Positions 1 through 5,260 are shown, counted from the first letter of the stretch. The stretch is 6,129 nucleotides of DNA from DATDYW01 sp036516995 (GCA_036516995.1 DATDYW010000046.1:1-6129), one strand, 5' to 3'. The notes: generated by a model not told the origin, from the letters alone. Program-made: numbers and translations.

Positions 1-687
1 GAGCTCGGAGAGGACGCCCACGACGAAGGCTCCCTCTCGCTCGGCGAGCGTGAAGGTCTCGGCCGCGGCGGGGGAGGCGGCGGCGATTGCGGAGCGAGCC
101 TCGGCGCGCGAGAGGAGCGCCACGGGCTCGACGCCGTTTCGAATTACCGAGAAACGCCGACGAACGAAACCGGGGCCGCCGAGCTGCCGCACGAGCGCCT
201 CGGCGACCGCGATGGTGCGGTGGGCGAGGAGCACGGTGAGCCAGTGCAGCGCGCGAATTACTAGCTGCTGCCAGGCGCGCCGGTACCGCGGATCGTTGAA
301 CGCCCAGCCGTGCGCGGTGAAGATTACCGCCGGCACGCGGAGCAGCCGACCTACAGCCGTGCCAACGCTGCCCGCTTTCGAGCTGTTCACGTGCAGCACG
401 TCGGGGCGCTCGGCGCGAACGATGCGCCAGATGTCGCGGAAGGCGGCAACGTCGGCGCGGGCGTTCACGTCGCGGGTGAGGCTGGGAATTGGAACGACGC
501 GGATGCCCGCGACGCGGAGCTCTTCGGTGAGTCGTCCGCTGCCGCCCGCCGCGACCGCTACCTCCCAGCCGGCGTCCCGCGCGTCAACCGCGAGGCTGTG
601 CACGTAGCGCTGGGCGCCGCCCCAGTTGGACTTGGTGATGAGGTAGAGGACCTTCGGCCGGCTCGCCGGGGTGTCGGCCGAGGTCAT
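1..687 (-). CDS. GT4-family glycosyltransferase, N-terminal half (cut by window edge)
   Basis: The minus strand reads from an ATG at 687 to the window edge without a stop, giving 229 residues of a protein that should be about 380 long. Residues 12-29 contain 'KVLYLITKSNWGGAQRYV', the first beta-strand and glycine-rich loop of the acceptor domain of GT-B fold enzymes. Further family-like segments are 'NSSKAGSVGT' (101-110), 'FTAHGWAF' (123-130) and 'VIRNGVE' (181-187, the usual 'IPNGV' position). The last residues, 'FVVGVLSEL', look like the first strand of the C-terminal nucleotide-sugar-binding domain, which lies outside the window. Family knowledge: GT4 enzymes move a sugar from a nucleotide-sugar to a lipid-linked or surface glycan acceptor at the inner face of the membrane. 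No signal peptide is visible. It diverges from the sugar-phosphate transferase 49 bp away, suggesting a shared glycan pathway. No Shine-Dalgarno is seen. Donor and acceptor cannot be told from sequence. Confidence 0.9.
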   Translation of the reverse strand, partial: MTSADTPASRPKVLYLITKSNWGGAQRYVHSLAVDARDAGWEVAVAAGGSGRLTEELRVAGIRVVPIPSLTRDVNARADVAAFRDIWRIVRAERPDVLHVNSSKAGSVGTAVGRLLRVPAVIFTAHGWAFNDPRYRRAWQQLVIRALHWLTVLLAHRTIAVAEALVRQLGGPGFVRRRFSVIRNGVEPVALLSRAEARSAIAAASPAAAETFTLAEREGAFVVGVLSEL

Positions 688-736
688 TAGAGGGAGAATA
701 GCTTACCTAGCCTAGCTAGTGTAGCATAGCGCGGCG

Positions 737-2083
737 ATGCGGATTCTCCGCGGCCGACCTATTTTCCTAGCCGGGGGCGACGCTCTGGCGTTCGCCGCCG
801 CCCTCTACGCCGCCCTCGCGCTGCGCTACTGGCAGCTGCCAGACGGCGCGGCGTACCTCCGCCACCTCCTGCCGTTCGCCATCCTCGCGGCCGTCTGGCT
901 CCTAGTCTTCTTCGTGGCCGGCCTCTACGACCGCCACGCGCCGATCAAGCGTCGCACCGAGCCTCGGATGCTCCTCTACGCCCAGGCGTTCAACAGCCTG
1001 CTGGCCGTCGCCTTCTTCTACTTCGTGCCGGCCTTCGGCATCGCCCCGAAGACCATTCTCTTCATCTACCTCGGCGCCTCGCTCGTGCTGCTCTCGCTCT
1101 GGCGCTGGATTTTCTGGCGAATCGCCGCCTCGGCGCCGGCGGAAGGTGCGGTCGCCGTCGGCAGGGGCGAGGAACTCCGCGAACTCTGTGAAGAAATTAA
1201 TCGTCGCGGCGGCTACCGCATCCTTCGCTCGGTGAACCTCGACTGCGGTTCAACGCTCAATGTTCAGGATGACATCGTGAAGCCCGTCTACGAGCTCGGT
1301 GCTACCACCGTAATCATCGATGCTCACGATCCTGCTGTTGCGCCGATTCTGCCGCGCCTCTACAACCTGATGTTCGCCAACGTCTTCTTCGTGAGCCTCC
1401 ACCAGGCCTACGAGGATGTTTTTGGTCGCGTGCCGCCGTCGCTCGTCTCGCACGGCTGGTTCCTCGAGAACATTCAGACCAAGCCGCACCTGCTCTACGA
1501 CGCCGCCAAGCGCGTCTTCGATATTGTGGTCGGCGGGCTCATTTTCATCTGCTCGCTGCCGCTCATCGCGCTCTCCTGGGTGGCGCTCAAGCTGCAGGAC
1601 GGCGGGCCGCTCTTCGGCTTCCAGGATCGCGTCGGGCAGGGCGGCCGGTCCGTGCGCCTGGTGAAGCTTCGGACGATGAACTACAACGACAACGGCGAGT
1701 GGCAGGGCACGGGTGAGCGGCCGAAGAACGAGGTTACGAAGGTGGGGAAGTTCCTGCGCAAGACGCGCATTGACGAGCTGCCGCAGGCTTGGAACGTGCT
1801 CAAGGGCGACGTCTCGCTCATCGGGCCGCGTCCAGAATTTCCGAAAGCGGTGAAGCAGTACGCCGAGGCGATTCCGTACTACAGTGCTCGCCATTTAATC
1901 AAGCCAGGACTCACTGGTTGGGCACAGATCTACGCCGAGCACCCGCACCACGGTGTCGATGTCGACACCACCCGCGCCAAGCTCGCCTGCGATCTCTACT
2001 ACGTGAAGAACCGCTCCTTTTGGTTGGATCTCACCATTGCTCTCCGCACGGCAGCGACGCTGGTACGGCTGGAAGGGAAATAG
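737..2083 (+). CDS. Polyprenyl-phosphate glycosyl-1-phosphate transferase (WbaP-type priming sugar transferase)
   Basis: This 448-residue membrane protein has the layout of long polyprenol-phosphate hexose-1-phosphate transferases. Four hydrophobic segments lie at about 12-30, 43-63, 85-101 and 106-129. A soluble Rossmann-like middle domain spans about 135-235. The catalytic sugar-transferase domain runs from about 255 to the end. That domain opens with 'AAKRVFDIVVGG' and a membrane re-entrant helix (about 262-283), then has 'VKLRTM' (309-314), the catalytic Asp-Glu pair D346-E347 in 'RIDELPQAWNVLKGD', 'LIGPRPE' (361-367) and 'KPGLTGWAQI' (389-398). Such enzymes put a sugar-1-phosphate on undecaprenyl phosphate, the first committed step of a surface polysaccharide or glycan. 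The sugar is not predictable here. An in-frame TAG at 722-724 leaves the ATG at 737 as the first usable start. No Shine-Dalgarno precedes it. Length fits the WbaP class rather than the short PglC class. Confidence 0.93.
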   Translation: MRILRGRPIFLAGGDALAFAAALYAALALRYWQLPDGAAYLRHLLPFAILAAVWLLVFFVAGLYDRHAPIKRRTEPRMLLYAQAFNSLLAVAFFYFVPAFGIAPKTILFIYLGASLVLLSLWRWIFWRIAASAPAEGAVAVGRGEELRELCEEINRRGGYRILRSVNLDCGSTLNVQDDIVKPVYELGATTVIIDAHDPAVAPILPRLYNLMFANVFFVSLHQAYEDVFGRVPPSLVSHGWFLENIQTKPHLLYDAAKRVFDIVVGGLIFICSLPLIALSWVALKLQDGGPLFGFQDRVGQGGRSVRLVKLRTMNYNDNGEWQGTGERPKNEVTKVGKFLRKTRIDELPQAWNVLKGDVSLIGPRPEFPKAVKQYAEAIPYYSARHLIKPGLTGWAQIYAEHPHHGVDVDTTRAKLACDLYYVKNRSFWLDLTIALRTAATLVRLEGK

Positions 2084-2087
2084 TGAA

Positions 2088-2187
2088 GTAACAAGTAACA
2101 GGTAACAAGTAACAGGTAACAAGAAAGGCAGAGAGCCAGTCTCGGGCTCCTATCCGAACTTGTTACCTGTTACTTGTTACTTATTAC
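2088..2187. repeat. Heptanucleotide tandem repeats arranged as a large inverted repeat
   Basis: The left arm (2088-2122) is five 7-bp units alternating GTAACAA and GTAACAG. The right arm (2160-2187) holds the complementary units TTGTTAC, CTGTTAC, TTGTTAC and TTATTAC. Positions 2102-2123 pair perfectly with 2159-2180 (22 bp), and pairing continues outward to about 2093/2189 with one wobble and one mismatch. The 35-nt loop carries its own hairpin, GAGCC (2133-2137) with GGCTC (2145-2149). It starts 5 bp after the sugar-transferase stop and ends 26 bp before the secD ATG. No T-run follows the stem, so it is not a classical intrinsic terminator, although the transcript would be strongly folded here. 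Confidence 0.9.
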
Positions 2188-2212
2188 TTCGCCTGTTAGC
2201 ATCCCCGCACTT

Positions 2213-3538
2213 ATGATCGCCCGCCGACTATCCGCAATCTTCGTCCTCGTTGTTGCCGGCCTCATCGGCTGGTGGGTGGCCTCGACCCAGGCGGTGGACA
2301 GCAAACACAAACTTAATTACGGTCTCGATCTCTCCGGCGGCTCGCGGCTGACCTTCGTGGCCGACACCTCGACCCTCGACGGTGGAGACGTGGCGAGTGC
2401 GATGACCTCGCTTAGAGATGTAATTGAGAGGCGCGTCAACCAGAGCGGCACGGCGGAGGCAACGGTAGCCGTTGAGCGTTCTAGCTTCGGGGAGGCGGCC
2501 AATCGCGATCGTTTGGTGGTGGAGCTTCCAGGTATCACCGATCCTGCCGCCGCAGCTGCGGAAATTGGCAAGACGCCGCTCCTAGAATTTCGACTTGTTG
2601 AAGAGGCAACAGATGCTTCAGGAACACCGATGTTTTCTGACCCAATTCTCACAGGCGCTCACTTAAAACGCGCAGCACTAACTTTTGATCAAACAGGTCT
2701 TGGCCGTCCGATGATTAGCTTTGAGCTCAACGACGAGGGCGGCAAAAAGTTTGGAGAGATCACCGAGGCGAACGTCGGCCGCCAGTTCGCCATCTTCCTC
2801 GACGGCGCGATGCTCTCGGCGCCGGTCATTCGCGAGGAGATTCCAGGCGGCAAGGCGGTCATCTCCGGAGACTTCACCGTCAAGGAGGCGCAGGAGATGG
2901 TCCGCAACCTCAACTACGGCGCGTTGCCCGTGAACGTTACGCTCCTCGAGACGCGCACCGTCGGCGCCTCGCTCGGCGCGGACACGCTGCGGCAGGGCGA
3001 GACCGCGCTCCTCTACGCAATTATTGCCGTGGCAATTTATATGCTTGTTCTGTATCGCTTGCCAGGCCTCGTCGCGAGTCTCGCGCTTGTTTCCTACTCG
3101 TTCCTAGTTCTCGCCATCTTCAAAATCTTCGGCGTGACGCTCACCGCCGCTGGCATCGCCGGCCTCATTCTCTCTGTTGGCGTGGCGGTGGATGCAAACG
3201 TGCTCATCTTCGAGCGGCTCCGCGAGGAGCTCGGCCGCGGCCGGACGCTCACCGAGGCCACCGCGCTCGGCTTCTCCCGTGCCTGGCCGTCCATCCGCGA
3301 CGGCAACCTCTCGAGCCTCATCTCGGCGGTGCTGCTCTTCTGGCTCTCGGGCGTTGCGCTGGTGAAGGGCTTCGCGCTCGTCTTCGCGATCGGCGTCCTC
3401 TCGAGCATGGCGACCGCGATTCTGGTGACCTGGGTCCTGCTGCGCGCCCTCGGCGACCTCTCGCCGAAAATGGCGCACATTTTCTACGCCGCGCCGCGCC
3501 AAAAGCAGACCGACGCCGAGCCCGTGGCCGGTAACTGA
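2213..3538 (+). CDS. secD: Protein translocase subunit SecD
   Basis: SecD is the larger half of the SecDF complex. It uses the proton gradient to pull proteins out of the SecYEG channel on the outer face of the membrane. The 441-residue product has one N-terminal membrane helix (about 5-23), a short extracytoplasmic domain, and a C-terminal block of five helices (about 264-283, 287-305, 309-333, 362-381, 387-411). Signature motifs are 'GLDLSGGSRL' (37-46), 'NLNYGALPVN' (232-241), 'VGASLGADTL' (250-259) and 'GVAVDANVLIFERLREE' (323-339). D327 sits where the proton-path Asp of characterised SecD proteins lies. 'GFSRAWPSIRDGNLSS' (353-368) follows. It is shorter than E. coli SecD (615), mainly in the outer domain. 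A TTG at 2174 would add 13 residues, but they are encoded by the heptad repeat, so the ATG at 2213 is preferred. secF follows 6 bp after the stop, implying one operon. Confidence 0.96.
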   Translation: MIARRLSAIFVLVVAGLIGWWVASTQAVDSKHKLNYGLDLSGGSRLTFVADTSTLDGGDVASAMTSLRDVIERRVNQSGTAEATVAVERSSFGEAANRDRLVVELPGITDPAAAAAEIGKTPLLEFRLVEEATDASGTPMFSDPILTGAHLKRAALTFDQTGLGRPMISFELNDEGGKKFGEITEANVGRQFAIFLDGAMLSAPVIREEIPGGKAVISGDFTVKEAQEMVRNLNYGALPVNVTLLETRTVGASLGADTLRQGETALLYAIIAVAIYMLVLYRLPGLVASLALVSYSFLVLAIFKIFGVTLTAAGIAGLILSVGVAVDANVLIFERLREELGRGRTLTEATALGFSRAWPSIRDGNLSSLISAVLLFWLSGVALVKGFALVFAIGVLSSMATAILVTWVLLRALGDLSPKMAHIFYAAPRQKQTDAEPVAGN

Positions 3539-3544
3539 ACTCCA

Positions 3545-4462
3545 ATGTGGATCATCCGTAACCGAAAAATCTTCTACTGGCTCTCCGGGGTGCTCGCCGT
3601 GGCTTCTGTTGCCTCCTTCCTTTTGCTGCCGCTCAACTACTCGGTGGAGTTCACCGGCGGCACCGTCCTCGAGGTGACGTACGAAGGTGATGCACCCTCT
3701 CAAGAAGATCTGCGCATGGCAGTAGCTGCCGCCGGTGCCGAGGATGCCTCGGTGCGTCCGTCGGGATCCGGTCTTTCGGTGAAGAGCTCGCCGCTTGCCA
3801 CTTCAACTCGCGAAGCGGTAATTGAAGCGCTATCTATTGATGGCAGGTACAAACCATCTGTTGCCTCCGAAAGCACGCTGGGTCCGTCGCTGGGCAAGGA
3901 GCTCGCCAGCCGCATGGCGCTCGCCTTCGTGGTGATTTCGCTCGCCATCCTGCTCTTCGTGGCCTACGCCTTCCGTGGTGTCTCCACCCCAGTTTCTTCT
4001 TGGGCCTACGGCCTCACCACGGTTGTGACGCTCGCGCACGACGTGCTCATCACCGCCGGCGCCTTCGTCGTCGCTAACCGCTTCCTAGATGCGCCGATGG
4101 ACGCACTCTTTGTTACCGCACTTTTGGTGATGCTCGGCTACTCGGTCAATGACACCATCGTCGTCTTCGACCGAGTCCGCGAGCGCCTCGGCGGCCTCTC
4201 CGACCGCGAGCGTGCCGAGGGCTTTGAGCGGATTGTCGGCGAGTCGCTCCGCGCGACCATCCGCCGCTCCATTAGCACCTCGGCTACCGTGGCGCTCTCG
4301 CTCGTCGTCCTCGCCATCTTCGGCGCTACCGTAACGCGAGCATTTGCAACGGCGCTAGCGATTGGAGTGGTTGCGGGCACCTACTCGTCTATTTTCCTGG
4401 CCGCCCCCATCCTCGTTTCCTGGAAGCTGCGGCAGGACCGGAGAGCAAGAATTAAAAATTAA
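3545..4462 (+). CDS. secF: Protein translocase subunit SecF
   Basis: SecF pairs with SecD to form the proton-driven SecDF motor. The 305-residue protein, a normal length for the family, has helix 1 at about 11-29, a small extracytoplasmic domain (about 31-120) and five further helices (about 124-144, 152-176, 184-208, 244-262, 267-293). Motifs are 'SVEFTGGT' (33-40), 'LGPSLGKEL' (112-120), 'TLAHDVLIT' (162-170) and 'GYSVNDTIVVFDRVRE' (198-213). D203 is in the family's proton-relay position. 'LRATIRRSISTSATVALS' (235-252) carries the conserved Arg region. The ATG lies 6 bp after the secD stop and translation is probably coupled. No strong Shine-Dalgarno is seen. The last three residues (IKN) and the TAA stop are supplied by an A/T-rich heptad repeat that begins at 4451, so the original C-terminus may have been trimmed or replaced there. 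Separate secD and secF genes are usual; no yajC is in the window. Confidence 0.96.
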   Translation: MWIIRNRKIFYWLSGVLAVASVASFLLLPLNYSVEFTGGTVLEVTYEGDAPSQEDLRMAVAAAGAEDASVRPSGSGLSVKSSPLATSTREAVIEALSIDGRYKPSVASESTLGPSLGKELASRMALAFVVISLAILLFVAYAFRGVSTPVSSWAYGLTTVVTLAHDVLITAGAFVVANRFLDAPMDALFVTALLVMLGYSVNDTIVVFDRVRERLGGLSDRERAEGFERIVGESLRATIRRSISTSATVALSLVVLAIFGATVTRAFATALAIGVVAGTYSSIFLAAPILVSWKLRQDRRARIKN

Positions 4463-4485
4463 AAATTCAAAATTGAGAATTTCTA
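4451..4485. repeat. A/T-rich degenerate heptad repeat overlapping the secF stop
   Basis: Five 7-bp units follow one another: ATTAAAA, ATTAAAA, ATTCAAA, ATTGAGA and ATTTCTA. The first two are identical and the rest decay progressively. The block encodes the final three SecF codons and its stop. Local AT content is far above the surroundings. Part of it (AAATTC with GAATTT) can form a weak 6-bp hairpin, but no terminator T-run follows. Confidence 0.8.
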
Positions 4486-4569
4486 GCGACGGGGTGTCTG
4501 TCAGCGTCTAATTTTACTGGCGGTCTTCGTTCGTGGTTTTTAGCGACCCCACGCAGCCACCCTCCCCGG

Positions 4570-4604
4570 GAGACATTTACGCGCGACCGCTTCTTAATGT
4601 TCTC
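4570..4604. repeat. Imperfect palindrome, diverged sister of the 36-bp palindrome
   Basis: GAGACATT (4570-4577) pairs with AATGTTCTC (4596-4604) with one bulged T, and GCG (4581-4583) pairs with CGC (4588-4590) at the tip. The arms and the flank after them (CTCGG, then TT, then TTTTG) line up with the perfect palindrome 127 bp downstream. This points to an ancestral duplicate in which the symmetry has decayed. Confidence 0.65.
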
Positions 4605-4696
4605 GGTCTTGTTTTGAGGCCACCTCGTTTTGGCTTTTGTTGGTAGGCCGGTTCTGTTTTTTGCGCGTTCCCTGGTCGCGCCTAGGCTTTTTCTTT

Positions 4697-4732
4697 GAGG
4701 ACATTTAGCCGCGATCGCGGCTAAATGTCCTC
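4697..4732. repeat. Perfect 36-bp palindrome centred on GCGATCGC
   Basis: The sequence from GAGGACATTTAGCCGCG onward is its own reverse complement over all 36 bases, with 18-bp arms and no spacer. The centre is the octamer GCGATCGC (4711-4718). As RNA it would be a 16-bp stem with a GAUC loop; as DNA it could extrude a cruciform. No T-run follows on either strand (minus-strand flank AAAGAAAAAG, plus-strand flank GGCGTTATTTT), so it is not a standard terminator. It may be a REP/MITE-like element or a protein-binding site. Confidence 0.9.
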
Positions 4733-4765
4733 GGCGTTATTTTGGCAGCAGGCGGCGCTCCTCTG

Positions 4766-4811
4766 GTCTGGTTGAGAGGCCGTTTGCGTTCACGGCCAGA
4801 CGCGCTACAAT
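4766..4811 (+). promoter_or_regulatory. Sigma70-like promoter with inverted-repeat operator candidate
   Basis: A -10 box TACAAT (4806-4811, 5 of 6 consensus) lies 16 bp after TTGCGT (4784-4789, 3 of 6). The -35 falls inside a perfect 6-bp inverted repeat, GGCCGT (4778-4783) with ACGGCC (4792-4797). An overlapping outer pair, GTCTGG (4766-4771) with CCAGAC (4796-4801), surrounds it. A dimeric repressor bound there would cover the -35. Transcription would start near 4818, leading into a structured leader and a 53-codon ORF. The -35 is weak, which is common for regulated promoters. Confidence 0.5.
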
Positions 4812-4817
4812 CTCCGC

Positions 4818-4947
4818 GTGATCTTCGCGACCACGTCCAAGCTTCTCTCGATTCTCGACACCCACCGGGTGCCGGGGATCTGACGTAGCTTCACGAAGAA
4901 TCGCGAACCGACGCCAGCTCCCCACTAAACGGGGAGCTGGAATCGTT
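4818..4947 (+). promoter_or_regulatory. Structured 5' leader, candidate riboswitch-like or translational control element
   Basis: About 130 nt lie between the predicted start and the small ORF. By hand they fold into a long arm: TTCGCGA (4824-4830) with TCGCGAA (4901-4907), CGT (4834-4836) with ACG (4893-4895), and AAGCT (4839-4843) with AGCTT (4887-4891). It is capped by CACCC (4859-4863) with GGGTG (4867-4871). A 10-bp hairpin follows at 4914-4940 and hides the ribosome-binding site. An alternative helix, GGGGATCTG (4874-4882) with CAGCTCCCC (4915-4923), 8 of 9 pairs, excludes that hairpin. I do not recognise any named riboswitch class. The structure is inference with no comparative support. 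Confidence 0.45.
4914..4940 (+). promoter_or_regulatory. Hairpin sequestering the ribosome-binding site of the small ORF
   Basis: CCAGCTCCCC (4914-4923) and GGGGAGCTGG (4931-4940) are perfect complements around a 7-nt loop, ACTAAAC. The 3' arm contains GGGGAG, the best Shine-Dalgarno-like sequence before any gene in the window. It ends 11 nt upstream of the ATG at 4948. No T-run follows, so it is a translation-level element rather than a terminator. Confidence 0.65.
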
Positions 4948-5109
4948 ATGGAACAAGAAAATAAACCGAAAGAGACTTTCGCGGTGCCGAGACCTGTAGC
5001 CGATTCACGCTGCTGCGGCGCCGACGATGTGCCCGATTTGCCAGAGGTTGTTGTGGGGGTGAGCTACTTTGGCACTGTGGCCGGCTGCGACCACGAAGAC
5101 GGAGCATAA
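4948..5109 (+). CDS. Unrecognised 53-residue acidic, Cys-containing small protein
   Basis: I do not recognise this product. The frame runs from ATG 4948 to TAA 5107-5109. The protein has a Lys/Glu-rich N-terminus ('MEQENKPKETF'), a Cys pair (C22, C23) followed by Gly and two Asp, a short hydrophobic patch 'VVVGVSYFGTVAG' (34-46), and a C-terminal 'CDHEDGA' with C47 and H49. It is clearly acidic overall. There is no signal peptide and no true membrane helix. C22, C23, C47 and H49 could bind a metal or form a disulfide, but that is speculation. Support for a real gene comes from context: a promoter-like pair at 4784-4811, a GGGGAG Shine-Dalgarno-like sequence within a hairpin, and a strong terminator 13 bp after the stop. 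The frame is open back to 4822 with no further standard start codon. Alternatively, the region is a non-coding RNA and the ORF is fortuitous. Confidence 0.5.
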   Translation: MEQENKPKETFAVPRPVADSRCCGADDVPDLPEVVVGVSYFGTVAGCDHEDGA

Positions 5110-5122
5110 ACCACCCCGCCTT

Positions 5123-5155
5123 GCCCGGCACCAAAGGTGCCGGGCTTTTCCCTTT
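5123..5155 (+). terminator. Strong intrinsic terminator after the small ORF
   Basis: GCCCGGCACC (5123-5132) pairs perfectly with GGTGCCGGGC (5136-5145) around an AAA loop, and TTTTCCCTTT follows directly. This is the clearest Rho-independent terminator in the window. It isolates the small cistron from the rRNA promoter downstream. Confidence 0.9.
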
Positions 5156-5172
5156 GTTATCGTCTCCTTCTA

Positions 5173-5200
5173 CTGTTCCTTGTTACTTATTCCTTGTTAC
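5173..5200. repeat. Heptad repeat block upstream of the rRNA promoter
   Basis: Four 7-bp units occur in register: CTGTTCC, TTGTTAC, TTATTCC and TTGTTAC. TTGTTAC is identical to the unit in the inverted repeat before secD, and TTATTCC resembles its TTATTAC. The block ends 10 bp before the -35 of the rRNA promoter, the position of an UP element, but a regulatory role is only inferred. Confidence 0.75.
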
Positions 5201-5210
5201 TTTAATCGGC

Positions 5211-5238
5211 TTGACGGCGCCTTTGTGGCGCGTATACT
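5211..5238 (+). promoter_or_regulatory. rRNA operon promoter (sigma70-type)
   Basis: TTGACG (5211-5216, 5 of 6) and TATACT (5233-5238, 5 of 6) are separated by 16 bp. This is the best housekeeping promoter in the window. A GC-rich discriminator (CCTCGGGCC, 5239-5247) follows, as is typical of stringently controlled rRNA promoters. Transcription should start near 5244-5245. The spacer holds an inverted repeat, GCGCC (5217-5221) with GGCGC (5227-5231). Confidence 0.85.
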
Positions 5239-5260
5239 CCTCGGGCCTCGAAAGGGGCTG

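Larger units (their letters stand above)
4463..4765. other. Non-coding T-rich spacer after secF
   Basis: No ORF in either strand here shows coding character or a recognisable protein. The plus strand is rich in T-runs (for example around 4535, 4611, 4656 and 4688) broken by GC-rich blocks. It contains the two related palindromes annotated separately. A weak stem, GCGCG (4663-4667) with CGCGC (4677-4681), precedes a T-rich stretch at 4688-4696. This is the only terminator-like structure seen downstream of secDF, and it is not convincing. GCGCGACC (4581-4588) and its exact complement GGTCGCGC (4674-4681) could also pair. Confidence 0.7.

Noticed and set aside
50..690. Plus-strand ORFs of 185 and 126 codons
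   Set aside because: They are antisense shadows of the glycosyltransferase, whose minus-strand product has clear GT4 motifs; the composition is Arg/Ala/Ser-rich noise.
699..727. Promoter for the sugar transferase (TAGCTT / TAGCAT)
   Set aside because: Too few consensus matches to call; only the gap itself is reported.
1895..2122. Minus-strand ORF beginning 'MLPVTCYLLLVT'
   Set aside because: Its start is a translation of the heptad repeat and the rest is antisense to the sugar transferase.
2088..2187. CRISPR array
   Set aside because: The units are 7 bp with no unique spacers, and no cas genes are nearby.
2174..2212. TTG start 13 codons upstream for SecD
   Set aside because: Those codons come from the heptad repeat, and the ATG at 2213 gives the usual SecD N-terminus.
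4697..4732. Palindrome as intrinsic terminator for secDF
   Set aside because: There is no T-run directly after the stem on either strand, and 235 bp separate it from the secF stop.
4870..4925. tRNA-like segment on the minus strand (GGTTCGCGATTC resembling a T-loop)
   Set aside because: No acceptor stem, D-arm or anticodon arm can be assembled around it.
4822..4947. N-terminal extension of the 53-aa ORF
   Set aside because: The frame is open to 4822 but has no ATG, GTG or TTG, and the Arg-rich translation coincides with RNA stems.
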